NCBI RefSeq assembly: GCF_017352135.1
Contig: NZ_CP071455.1
Span: 813,213-877,212 of the forward strand
Source: Rhizobium lentis
GTDB taxonomy: Bacteria; Pseudomonadota; Alphaproteobacteria; Rhizobiales; Rhizobiaceae
Length of the DNA: 64,000 nt
Direction: 5' to 3'
Shown here: one piece after another, positions 44,762 through 53,004 of the stretch
How the letters are laid out: every line of letters starts with the position of its first letter
How positions within the stretch are numbered: position 1 is the stretch's first letter
The notes under the pieces: model-generated
Database searches by the model: none
Seen by the model: only the letters and a program-made list of their open reading frames with translations
Told to the model about the DNA's origin: nothing
Program-made: the position numbers and the translations under genes

Positions 44762-45625
44762 TCAATCCACCGCCCGCGGGAAGAGACCGCGCGGACGAAA
44801 CAGCAGGACGAGCAGAAAGGCGAGATGGCCGGCGAGTATCTGCCACTCGGGATTGATCGCCGCGCCCATGGTCTGCGCGATCCCGAGAATAACGCCGCCG
44901 GCGAGCGTGCCCCAGAGCGACCCCAGCCCGCCGATGATAACGGCCTCGAAGGCGTAGATAAGCCGCGCAGGTCCGGCGGTCGGATCGAAATTCGCGCGCA
45001 TGCCGAGATAGAGCGCGGCGACGGTGACGACCAGCATCGCAAGACCGGTGGCAACGGCGAAGATCGAGTTCGGCCGGATGCCCATCAGGCTTGCGGTCAC
45101 GACGTCATCAGAGGTGGCTCGGAAGGCGCGGCCGAGCGCCGTCCGGTAGATGAGCTGGTTCAAAGCGATGATGACGATCACCGCCGATGCGAAGGTCATC
45201 AGCGGCATCAGCCCGGCATTGACGCCACCGATCTCCACCGACGCGGTCTCGAGCGTACCCGCCGAAATTCTCCGGCTGTCCGCCGTGAATGCCTCCAGAA
45301 GCCCGTTCTGGACGACGATCGACAGCCCGAAGGTAACGAGCAGCGGCGGCAGCACGTCCTTGCCAAGCGTGCGGTTCAGAAGGTGGTATTGCATGAGCCA
45401 GCCTATGCCGAACATCAACGGCGCAGCGATCAGTGCTGCGACGAATGGGTCGAGGCCGAGCGACGAGACGATCAGCAGGATCAGGAAGGCCGCCAGCACG
45501 ATCAGGTCGCCATGCGCAAGGTTCACCAGCCGCATGATGCCGAACACGATGCTGAGACCGGCGGCAAACAGCGCGTAGAGCCCGCCGAGCAGGATGCCTT
45601 GCAGGACCGTATCAAGCCAGTTCAT
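44762..45625 (-). CDS. Branched-chain-amino-acid-type ABC permease (LivH type)
   Basis: A 287-residue permease starting MNWLDTVLQGILLGGLYALFAAGLSIVFGIMRLVNLAHGD, the typical LivH N-terminus. The ATPase-docking loop is ALGRAFRATSDDVVTASLMGI near residues 145-165. It overlaps the LivF-type ATPase gene by 14 bases, suggesting coupled translation. It forms the pore with the LivM-type subunit. Confidence 0.93.
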   Translation of the reverse strand: MNWLDTVLQGILLGGLYALFAAGLSIVFGIMRLVNLAHGDLIVLAAFLILLIVSSLGLDPFVAALIAAPLMFGIGWLMQYHLLNRTLGKDVLPPLLVTFGLSIVVQNGLLEAFTADSRRISAGTLETASVEIGGVNAGLMPLMTFASAVIVIIALNQLIYRTALGRAFRATSDDVVTASLMGIRPNSIFAVATGLAMLVVTVAALYLGMRANFDPTAGPARLIYAFEAVIIGGLGSLWGTLAGGVILGIAQTMGAAINPEWQILAGHLAFLLVLLFRPRGLFPRAVD

Positions 45626-46334
45626 GGTTGTCGGCTCCGAAATAAGCAGAATGGATCGCGGCTCGCTCCAGCTCAGAGGGACGTCCCGTCAGGGTGATCC
45701 GGCCCTCCATCATGCAATAGACGCGGTCGGCGACCTTCAGCGCCTGAGCGATATCCTGCTCGACGATGATAATGGCGGCACCCGAGGCCCTGATCTTGGA
45801 AAAGGCGGCGTAGATATCTCTGATCACCACCGGGGCCAGACCGAGGCTGAGTTCATCGCAGAGCAGAACCTCCGGGTTGGACATCAGTGCCCGCCCGATC
45901 GCTACCATCTGCTGCTGGCCGCCGGAGAGCGCCGTTGCCGGATAGCGGCGGCGCTCCTTCAGGATTGGGAAAAGGTCATAGATGGTTTCGAGCGTCCACG
46001 GTCCACCGGCGCGTCTGCCATAGCCGCCGATCTGAAGGTTTTCCTCGACGCTGAGAGACGGAAAGAGTTTGCGGCCCTCCGGCACCAGCGCGATGCCGCG
46101 GCGCACGACGTCGGGCGCGCCGATCGCGCCGATCGCCTGGCCACGATGCAGGACCATCTCCGGCAGATTGGCGATCACCCCGGCAATCGACCGCATCAGG
46201 GTCGACTTACCGGCGCCATTGGCCCCGATTACCGCGATGGTTTCACCGGCATCCAGCCGCATATCGACGCCGAAGATCGCCTGGAAATCGCCGTAGAAGG
46301 CCGTCAGCCGCTTCGTTTCGATGAGGCTCGTCAT
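45612..46334 (-). CDS. Branched-chain-amino-acid-type ABC ATPase (LivF type)
   Basis: A 240-residue ATPase. Walker A is GANGAGKSTLM near residue 37, the signature ALSGGQQQM, Walker B VLLCDELSLGLAPV. The LivF-specific stretch AALFRSE-like region is replaced by LVPEGRKLFPSLSVEENLQIG, as usual. The ATG overlaps the stop of the preceding LivG-type gene (TGATG). Functions as a dimer with it. Confidence 0.93.
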   Translation of the reverse strand: MTSLIETKRLTAFYGDFQAIFGVDMRLDAGETIAVIGANGAGKSTLMRSIAGVIANLPEMVLHRGQAIGAIGAPDVVRRGIALVPEGRKLFPSLSVEENLQIGGYGRRAGGPWTLETIYDLFPILKERRRYPATALSGGQQQMVAIGRALMSNPEVLLCDELSLGLAPVVIRDIYAAFSKIRASGAAIIIVEQDIAQALKVADRVYCMMEGRITLTGRPSELERAAIHSAYFGADNHELA

Positions 46335-47053
46335 CAAACTTCCATCCCGAGATAGATTTCGCGGACCTCGCGCGATGCCATGATCGCATCTGGTTCACCG
46401 ATGCCGATGACCCGGCCAAAATTGAGAACGAGAATACGTTCCACAACAGCGGTCAGGGCATGTAGCACGTGCTCGATCCAGATGATCGCAATCCCGCGCT
46501 GATGGACGCGCTTGATCGTCGCTACCAGCTGGCGGCATTCGCCCTCGGTCAGCCCTCCGGCGATTTCGTCGAGCAACAGAAGCTTCGGCTGGGTCGCGAG
46601 CGCCCGCGCCAACTCCAGCCGCTTGCGCTCCAGAAGCGTCAGCGACGACGCGGGCCTGTTTGCCTTGGCGATCAGCCCGGTCTCGACAAGAATGTCGGCG
46701 CAAATGGCGGTGACGTCGCTCTCCCTTTGCTGCGTGCCGAAAGCACCGGCAACGAGGAGATTCTCATAGACCGTCAGGCGTTCGAAAGGCTGCGGGATCT
46801 GGAATGTGCGTCCCATGCCCGCCAGGCAACGCTGCATCGGCGGCAAACGGGTCACGTCATGCCCATCGAGCTCTATGGAACCGGAGGCAACCGCGAGATT
46901 GCCATTGATCAGGTTGAACAGCGTCGACTTGCCGGCCCCATTGGGACCGATAATGCCGAGCGCTTCGCCGGGCGCGACCGAAAAGTCGACCCCTTCGGCG
47001 ACGACGAGCGCGCCGAAGGATTTCGAGACATCCTTGAGTTCCAGAATGGCCAT
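46334..47053 (-). CDS. Branched-chain-amino-acid-type ABC ATPase (LivG type)
   Basis: A 239-residue ATPase with Walker A GPNGAGKSTLF near residue 38, GMGRTFQIPQPFERLTVYENL (LivG hallmark), a signature reading LTLLERKRLELA (degenerate LSGGQ, common in LivG) and Walker B LLLLDEIAGGLTEGE. CGCGGAGAATAATC precedes the ATG. It follows the binding-protein gene by 51 bases that contain a hairpin. Confidence 0.93.
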   Translation of the reverse strand: MAILELKDVSKSFGALVVAEGVDFSVAPGEALGIIGPNGAGKSTLFNLINGNLAVASGSIELDGHDVTRLPPMQRCLAGMGRTFQIPQPFERLTVYENLLVAGAFGTQQRESDVTAICADILVETGLIAKANRPASSLTLLERKRLELARALATQPKLLLLDEIAGGLTEGECRQLVATIKRVHQRGIAIIWIEHVLHALTAVVERILVLNFGRVIGIGEPDAIMASREVREIYLGMEV

Positions 47054-47072
47054 GATTATTCTCCGCGCGACC

Positions 47073-47092
47073 GCCCGGCTCGCAAGCCAGGC
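47073..47092 (-). promoter_or_regulatory. Intercistronic hairpin after the LivJ-type binding-protein gene
   Basis: Eight-base stem (47073-47080 with 47085-47092, one G-U pair when transcribed) with a four-base loop, 12 bases past the binding-protein stop. It is weaker than the corresponding hairpins in the other transporter operons but occupies the same position. Confidence 0.45.
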
Positions 47093-47104
47093 AGTTCTAC
47101 GCCC

Positions 47105-48385
47105 TTACGCCAGTGCCTCGAGGTTGCCGCCGAGCGGCACGTTCGGAGCGAGGCCGTTTTCGACAACCACCAGATCGTAGCCACCGCCGGATTTCAGACG
47201 CCACTGGCCACCGACGAGCGGGGTTTTGGCGACGTTCTTCTGGGCAAAGGGCGGCAGTTTCTCGTTGCCCCAGGCAATCGGCCCGACCAGCGTGTCGAGC
47301 TTTGTTTCGCCGATCGCCTTGGCGACGGCGTCGCCGTCGCCGACATCCTCGGCGCGTTTCATGACATCCACCGCCAGCTCGAAGAGTGCATGGGCAAAGC
47401 CGATCGGCTGCGTCCAGGGACGGTTGGTCTCCCTGGTAAAGGCATCGGCGACCGCCGCAGTTGTCTCACCGGTCAGCGACGACTTGAACGGATGGCTCGG
47501 CGTCCACCAGACTTCGGTCGACAGGTTGTGACCCGCATCACCCAGCGCTTCAACCGTCTGCGGGAAGAGAAGCGCCTTGCCGATCGAGGCGATCTTCGGC
47601 GTCAGGCCTTGCTGCTTTGCCTGGTTCCAGAACGTCGTGAGGTCGGGCGGGATCATGACGCCGGTCAGAATGTCGGTGCGCGCCTGCTTGAAAGCGTTGA
47701 TCTGCGCCGAAAAATCGTCGGTCAGGTTCTGGTAGCGACCGGTATCCGTCAGGCCATAGCCGAGTTTTTCCAGAACCGGCGGGAAGCCCACAACTTTGTC
47801 GCCCCAGGCATTGCCGTCGCCGTCATTCGGGAACAGGCCGCCGATCTTCTTGTTGGTCTCGATCTGACCCCACATGCCGGTGAAGACGGCAATGATATCC
47901 TCGAGCCCCCAAAAGAAATGATAGGCATAGTCGAACGGCTTCCATGAGGCTGGGTCACCGGGGTTGCCCTGCTGGCCGATGAACCACGGCTGCCAAGGCG
48001 CCACCGTCGAAATGCAGGGCATCTGCTCGCCTTCGCATGTAGTGGAAACCGGGTTGGTCGTCTCCGGCGTGGACGATACCAGCATCAGGTTGACCTGGTC
48101 GTCGACGATAAGTTCCTTCGCCACCTCGGCGGCGCGGTTGGGATTGGACTGACTATCCTTGACCACAACCTCGTAGTTCAGCCCAAGCTTCTTCGTCGTC
48201 GCCAAGAACGAGTTGATGACGAATTTGTCTGCTTCGCCGAAACCTGCCAGCGGACCGGTCTGCGGACTGACATAGCCAAGTTTGATAGCCTTGTCCTGGG
48301 CAATAGCCGGCGCCGAAAGGCCGGACGTTGCGATGAGCGCACCGCCAGCGGCGGCCGTTTTCAGAAGATCGCGTCTCGTAAACAT
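47105..48385 (-). CDS. Branched-chain-amino-acid-type substrate-binding protein for an aromatic compound
   Basis: A 426-residue periplasmic protein of the LivJ/HbaE type (type-1 fold). It starts MFTRRDLLKTAAAGGALIA, a twin-arginine signal, with probable cleavage after PAIAQ. GYVSPQTGPLAGFGEADKF at the mature N-terminus is typical. GGGAGGAAGC directly precedes the chosen ATG; an ATG four codons earlier lacks such a site. The position between maleylacetate reductase and the transporter genes implies binding of the operon's aromatic substrate (inference). Confidence 0.9.
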   Translation of the reverse strand: MFTRRDLLKTAAAGGALIATSGLSAPAIAQDKAIKLGYVSPQTGPLAGFGEADKFVINSFLATTKKLGLNYEVVVKDSQSNPNRAAEVAKELIVDDQVNLMLVSSTPETTNPVSTTCEGEQMPCISTVAPWQPWFIGQQGNPGDPASWKPFDYAYHFFWGLEDIIAVFTGMWGQIETNKKIGGLFPNDGDGNAWGDKVVGFPPVLEKLGYGLTDTGRYQNLTDDFSAQINAFKQARTDILTGVMIPPDLTTFWNQAKQQGLTPKIASIGKALLFPQTVEALGDAGHNLSTEVWWTPSHPFKSSLTGETTAAVADAFTRETNRPWTQPIGFAHALFELAVDVMKRAEDVGDGDAVAKAIGETKLDTLVGPIAWGNEKLPPFAQKNVAKTPLVGGQWRLKSGGGYDLVVVENGLAPNVPLGGNLEALA

Positions 48386-48432
48386 GCTTCCTCCCATTTC
48401 ACTCTCCTCCCAAAGAGCGCGTGCCGCGGCGT

Positions 48433-49494
48433 TCAATTGGCCGGGCGCCGGCCTTCCCAAGCATCCTGTAAAAGCATTCGGATCGAGTCCCGGCCGATGG
48501 GCCGGGGATTCCAGTAGGGGTTCTCGACCGCAATCGATGCGGCGCGATCGAGATCGGCCTCCGTCAATCCAAATTCCTTGAGCGACAGCGGCGCACCGAT
48601 CGCCCTGGCGAAGTCCCAGAGCCCGCCGCCGATCGAGCCCTCGAAGATCTCAGCCGCACCCGCCAACTCCGGCTCCGCGGCAATTGCATTGAAGGCAGCC
48701 GTATGCGGCAGCATCACTGCATGCGTTTCCGCATGCGGCGTATCAAAGGAGCCGCCGAGCGTGTGGCAGATCTTATGATGCAGGGCCATGCCGACGGTAC
48801 CGAGCACCGTACCGCACAGCCAGGCGCCGTAAAGCGCGTCGCTGCGGGCCTCTTCGTCCCCTGGTGATTTGATGATGACGGGCAAACTGCGGGCAAAGGC
48901 GCGCAAGCCTTCGAGAGCCATCAGCGTCGAGATGGGATTGCGGTCCTGTGCATAGAGACCCTCGACGGCATGGGCCATCGCGTTCAGGCCGCTGGTTATG
49001 CTCATTGACACCGGCAGCCCGTACGTCAGCGCCGGATCGTAAATAACGATCTCCGGGAGAATCTTCGCGTCACGCACCGTCGTCTTGCGCCCGCCCTCCG
49101 TCTGTCCGAGGATCGGCGTCACCTCCGACCCCGCATAGGTCGTCGGTACCACGATCTGCAGGATGTCGGTGCGATAGGCGATCGCCTTGCCGAGCCCGGT
49201 CGTCGATCCACCGCCGAGCGAAACGACACAATCCGCCCCCGTCTCGGTGACCACCTTCATTGCCGCATCCGTAACATCGACAGGCGTATGCATGGCCGCA
49301 CCGGCAAAGACGCCGCAGCCGAGCTCGCCGATCTCCAGCGCCAGAGCCTCGGCATCGGCCTTCTGATGTGGCGTCGAGAGTACCAATGCGCGCCGGCATC
49401 CGGATTTTGCGATCCACTCGCCGACGGCGGCTTTGGAACCCACGCCGAACACGATCCGGGCCGGACTGCCCACAAAGGAAAATGCTCTGCTCAT
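48433..49494 (-). CDS. Maleylacetate reductase
   Basis: A 353-residue iron-alcohol-dehydrogenase-like enzyme that reduces maleylacetate to 3-oxoadipate with NAD(P)H. Visible family features are SLGGGSTTGLGKAIA (nucleotide loop), VVPTTYAGSEVTPILGQTEGGRKTT (the MAR-type loop), GLNAMAHAVEGLYA and HKICHTLGGSFDTPHAETHAVMLPH with the histidines of the metal site. It overlaps the stop of the upstream dioxygenase gene by four bases, pairing ring cleavage with the next step. Confidence 0.93.
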   Translation of the reverse strand: MSRAFSFVGSPARIVFGVGSKAAVGEWIAKSGCRRALVLSTPHQKADAEALALEIGELGCGVFAGAAMHTPVDVTDAAMKVVTETGADCVVSLGGGSTTGLGKAIAYRTDILQIVVPTTYAGSEVTPILGQTEGGRKTTVRDAKILPEIVIYDPALTYGLPVSMSITSGLNAMAHAVEGLYAQDRNPISTLMALEGLRAFARSLPVIIKSPGDEEARSDALYGAWLCGTVLGTVGMALHHKICHTLGGSFDTPHAETHAVMLPHTAAFNAIAAEPELAGAAEIFEGSIGGGLWDFARAIGAPLSLKEFGLTEADLDRAASIAVENPYWNPRPIGRDSIRMLLQDAWEGRRPAN

Positions 49495-50366
49495 GACGCC
49501 CTCCCCGGCCTGGAACGCACCATGACGAAGGTGAGCTCGACCGCTTGGCCGCGCTTGCCGCCGACCTCTACAGGCTCGAACCTGGCAATGAGTTCCGGCC
49601 GGACGCCGAACAGCGCGTCCTCGCCAAGATGCGGATCGCGGGAATCGTAGATATGTGTGGTGATCGTCTCAAAGCCCTTGGCGCGCACCACGAAATGCAG
49701 ATGCGCCGGACGGTGAAGGGGATATCCCGCTCCTGAAAGCAGGCGGCCGACAGGGCCATCGCTCGGAACGCCGTAACCAGCTGGCACGACGGACCGATAG
49801 TGAAAGCGCCCCTCTGCATTCGTGCGAAACAGCCCACGCAGGTTGTGCTCCGGCTGAAGGTCCGGCTGCTGGTTCTCGTAAAAGCCCTCGGCGTTGGCCT
49901 GCCAGGTGACGACTTCGGCATCGGCGATCGGCAGGCCGTCGAGATCCTGGACGCGGACCGATACCACGAGCGGCTCACCCTTGCCGTCGATGGAAATCGA
50001 CGATCCGGGCGCGCGCGCCGGCGCGTTGTCGCGATAGAAGGGTCCGCGGATGGTATTCGGGGTGGCGCCCTTGGGACGGCGGGAATTGATTTCCTCGACC
50101 AGAGCCGACGCGCCGATCAGGTCCGAGAGAAGCACCCATTCCTGGCGCCGTTCGTCGGAGGCATGCCCGACCTCGGTCAGAAAAAGTAGAACCTTGCGCC
50201 AGTCGTCCTGAGTGGGGCGGAACTCCTTGATCAGCTCGTGGACATGCATGACGGCTGCGGCGATCAGCTCGGCAAGCTTGCCGTTCCTGTTCGCCGGAAA
50301 ACGCTCGGCAAAGGCTTGCGACGAGGTCGCCTCGCTGAATGTGAGCGCCTGGGTTTGCGCAGCCAT
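49491..50366 (-). CDS. Second hydroxyquinol/catechol-type intradiol dioxygenase
   Basis: A 291-residue homologue of the dioxygenase at 40998, clearly diverged but with all iron ligands kept: Tyr163 (EGFYENQ), Tyr198 (GYGVPSDGPVG), His222 and His224 (RPAHLHFVV). The ATG at 50366 is preferred because GGGAGG lies about eight bases before it; an ATG two codons earlier is too close to that site. It is the first gene of the nine-gene operon and is divergent from the LysR regulator at 50457. Two ring-cleavage enzymes in one operon suggest different substrate ranges. Confidence 0.92.
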   Translation of the reverse strand: MAAQTQALTFSEATSSQAFAERFPANRNGKLAELIAAAVMHVHELIKEFRPTQDDWRKVLLFLTEVGHASDERRQEWVLLSDLIGASALVEEINSRRPKGATPNTIRGPFYRDNAPARAPGSSISIDGKGEPLVVSVRVQDLDGLPIADAEVVTWQANAEGFYENQQPDLQPEHNLRGLFRTNAEGRFHYRSVVPAGYGVPSDGPVGRLLSGAGYPLHRPAHLHFVVRAKGFETITTHIYDSRDPHLGEDALFGVRPELIARFEPVEVGGKRGQAVELTFVMVRSRPGRAS

Positions 50367-50439
50367 GCTCATCTCCTCCCGATGGACATGCGGCAAAGTA
50401 GCATAGGGAAATAGATGCATTGATGATTTAGTTACCGTT

Positions 50440-50454
50440 CAATATAACATATTG
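50440..50454. promoter_or_regulatory. Candidate LysR operator in the divergent region
   Basis: Perfect inverted repeat CAATAT and ATATTG (50440-50445 and 50449-50454) separated by three bases, inside the 90-base gap between the dioxygenase and LysR genes. It ends two bases before the LysR ATG, where a ribosome site would normally be; none is visible there. Binding would both autorepress the regulator and control the divergent operon. Confidence 0.55.
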
Positions 50455-50456
50455 CT

Positions 50457-51407
50457 ATGAAACTGGATGAACGCCATCTCATGCAGCTCGCCGCCGTCGT
50501 CAAGGCCGGGGGCGTAACCGAGGGTGCTGCCCTGCTCGGCATGGCGCAGCCGGCCGTGTCGCGAACGCTGTCGATGCTGGAAAAGCGTCTGGGCGAGCCA
50601 CTTTTTATTAAGGGCCGCAGGCCACTGCAGCCAACCCCATTCGGCCTGTCGCTTGCCGAGCATGGCCTAGTGATGCTTGCCGCTTCCCGCAAGGCATCCG
50701 ATCTGGTCGACAGTTTCAGGGTCGGCCGCAGCGGCACCGTACGGGTTGGCGGCACGCCGTTCTTCATGGACGCCCTGATCGCCCAGCTTTGCGCCGAGTT
50801 CCAGCAGACGCATCCGGACGTTCGCATCGACCAGAGCTACGGATACTTCCCCGATCTCAGGGCGGCGCTGAAGGCTGACCAGATCGACATTGCCATCTGC
50901 CCGATCGATATTCTCGACGAAGGATCCGGCCTTGAGTTCCAGCAGATCCTCCCGGGACGCAATGTGATCGCCTGCCGCTCGACGCATCCGCTGCTTCTGA
51001 AGCGCCGGCCGCAGCCGAGCCATCTTCTGGAATACCCATGGATTGCGCCGCCACCGGGCAGTCCACTGCTCGCCGATCTGCGCGCCCTGCTTCTGTCCTT
51101 TGGCGCCACCGAGCTGAAGATCCGTTATTCCGGCGGTTCGCTGATGGGTGTCATCAATTACCTGAAGGCTGCAGACGCGCTGACAGTGATGCCACACAGT
51201 GTCGTGTTCGCGCAGCGCAAGGAAAAGGCGATCACGGCACTACCGATCACCATCCCGCACCCCGAGCGGGCGCTCGCCATCCTCAAGCGCACCGACGCAC
51301 CTCGCTCGCCTGCTGTCGACCACTTCGCAGGCTTCATCCGCACTGGTTTTGAGAGCCTGCGTCATCTTATCAAGCGTCACGAAGAAGCGGTGATCTGGGG
51401 GCAGTAG
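50457..51407 (+). CDS. LysR-family regulator of the aromatic operon
   Basis: A 316-residue regulator. Winged helix: LDERHLMQLAAVVKAGGVTEGAALLGMAQPAVSRTLSMLEKRLGEPLFIKGRR, followed by a full-length effector domain. The ATG has no clear ribosome site. Divergent orientation with 90 bases between it and the first dioxygenase gene is the classic arrangement for a LysR activator of an aromatic catabolic operon, with a pathway intermediate as likely inducer (inference). Confidence 0.92.
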   Translation: MKLDERHLMQLAAVVKAGGVTEGAALLGMAQPAVSRTLSMLEKRLGEPLFIKGRRPLQPTPFGLSLAEHGLVMLAASRKASDLVDSFRVGRSGTVRVGGTPFFMDALIAQLCAEFQQTHPDVRIDQSYGYFPDLRAALKADQIDIAICPIDILDEGSGLEFQQILPGRNVIACRSTHPLLLKRRPQPSHLLEYPWIAPPPGSPLLADLRALLLSFGATELKIRYSGGSLMGVINYLKAADALTVMPHSVVFAQRKEKAITALPITIPHPERALAILKRTDAPRSPAVDHFAGFIRTGFESLRHLIKRHEEAVIWGQ

Positions 51408-51661
51408 TTGCGCAGCGCGTACCCACCGCCTGCTTAACCCTGCTACGCTCAGGCAAGGTCGACCGTTAGGGAACTCATGTTACCGTCAAGCCATCCTGCC
51501 GGCGCCGCTGAGCGACAACTTCGCTGCCATGGCGCTCGAATGGGTCCCGAGTGATCGACAGCCCTGCCCACCACCGGGCGCTGTAGGTCCGCCTCCCCGC
51601 GCGAATGGCGAAGATCCAGTTCAGCAGTTCTGCGTCGATTCCTCAAGCTGTGCATTGATGA

Positions 51662-52891
51662 TCACGCCTCGGCGAGTTGGGGCGCACGTGGCTGCGTGAT
51701 GGCGAACACAATCAGGCCAAGAAACGTGAGGGCGAAGCCGGCCCAGACTGCAGAAAGGAGGCCAAATCCCGCGGCGATTGCCGCCCCGCCGGCCCAGGCG
51801 CCGATGGCGTTGGCAACATTGAGTGCCGCGAGGTTCATGGCGCCCATCAATGTCGGCGCTTCCGGGGCAAAGCTTGTTAACCTCACTTGGATCGTGGGGA
51901 TCGCAATCATCATCGTGGTGCCGACACCGAAGAGGCCGGTCATGAGCAGCACAACATTGCCGCCGAAGGATGCAAGAAATGCGAGCACGATCAACGCTCC
52001 GCCGAAACCGATGATGAGCCCCCTCGAGGGGTGGCTATCGGCAAGCCGTCCGCCAATCAGATTGCCTAGCGTCATGCCGATACCGAAAAGAGCGAGCGCT
52101 GGTGGAATCCAGGCCTGGTCTATCCCTGCAATATCGGTCACGAATGGCCCAATGAAGGTGTAAACGGCAAAAATGCTGGCGATCCCCAGCGCGGCGACGA
52201 GCATCATGTTCCAGACAGATGCGCGACGAAGCGAGCTCAACTCTTGCGCGATCGGTCCGCCATTCAACGCGTCAGTCCGCGGTACCCATACCGACAGCGC
52301 CAGGAGCGCCAGAAAACCTACGCCGGCAACGGCGAAATAGGTGTTCCGCCAACCGAGATTCTGCCCGAGGAAGGTAGCGACTGGAGAACCGATGATCGTT
52401 GCGACGGTAAGCCCTGTCATGACAAGCGCAAAAGCCTTGCCGCCGTGTCCAGGGCCAACGATGTAGGAGGCGACGACAGCGCCGGCCCCGAAATAGGCGC
52501 CTTGGGGCATCCCGCTGACGAAGCGGGCGAAGGCGAACATGCCGAGATTGACTGCGATCGCCGAGAGTACGTTGCCAACGATGAAAATGCAGAGCAACGC
52601 CAGGAGCAGAGTCTTCCGGTTGAAGCGGGCAGCCGCCAGAGTGACGAGCGGAGCCCCGATCACGACGCCAAAGGCATAGGCGGTGATCGCGTTCGTCGCC
52701 ACCGGTATGCTGATATCAAGGCTTTCGGCAAAGAGCTGCAGAACCCCCATGCTGGCGAATTCGGAGGTTCCGATGCAGAAGCTTCCAAGGGCAAGTGCAA
52801 ACAAAGTCAGGCCCCGGCGCCGATGCTGCGTCTTGTCCGTGCAATGGGAACTGACTGCCTTACATTGAGGTTCAAATGCTTTTTGGAGCAT
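51662..52891 (-). CDS. Major facilitator efflux transporter (AraJ/YdhP-like DHA1)
   Basis: A 409-residue membrane protein with about 12 hydrophobic segments in two halves. The DHA1 motif region is NRKTLLLALLCIFIVGNVLSAIA after helix 2-3 and ARFVSGMPQGAYFGAGAVVASYI follows, resembling AraJ/YdhP/purine-ribonucleoside efflux members. It has an unusually long polar N-terminus (about 25 residues). The ATG at 52891 has AGGAGTTCGAGC in front; an earlier start was rejected. Substrate unknown; the next plus-strand gene is the aromatic LysR, convergent. Confidence 0.88.
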   Translation of the reverse strand: MLQKAFEPQCKAVSSHCTDKTQHRRRGLTLFALALGSFCIGTSEFASMGVLQLFAESLDISIPVATNAITAYAFGVVIGAPLVTLAAARFNRKTLLLALLCIFIVGNVLSAIAVNLGMFAFARFVSGMPQGAYFGAGAVVASYIVGPGHGGKAFALVMTGLTVATIIGSPVATFLGQNLGWRNTYFAVAGVGFLALLALSVWVPRTDALNGGPIAQELSSLRRASVWNMMLVAALGIASIFAVYTFIGPFVTDIAGIDQAWIPPALALFGIGMTLGNLIGGRLADSHPSRGLIIGFGGALIVLAFLASFGGNVVLLMTGLFGVGTTMMIAIPTIQVRLTSFAPEAPTLMGAMNLAALNVANAIGAWAGGAAIAAGFGLLSAVWAGFALTFLGLIVFAITQPRAPQLAEA

Positions 52892-53004
52892 GCTCGAACT
52901 CCTGTGCACCGCTTCAGGGTGGGTTGATGATTGCCGGCCTCGATCCGCGTCGAACCTCGCCAATTCAGGCGCGGCCGCGATGCCGTCGGGCGACCCTCAG
53001 GGCA

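Noticed and set aside
51408..51661. A short minus-strand frame (68 codons) between the LysR and efflux genes
   Set aside because: Composition is Arg-rich and shadow-like, with no domain and no ribosome site.
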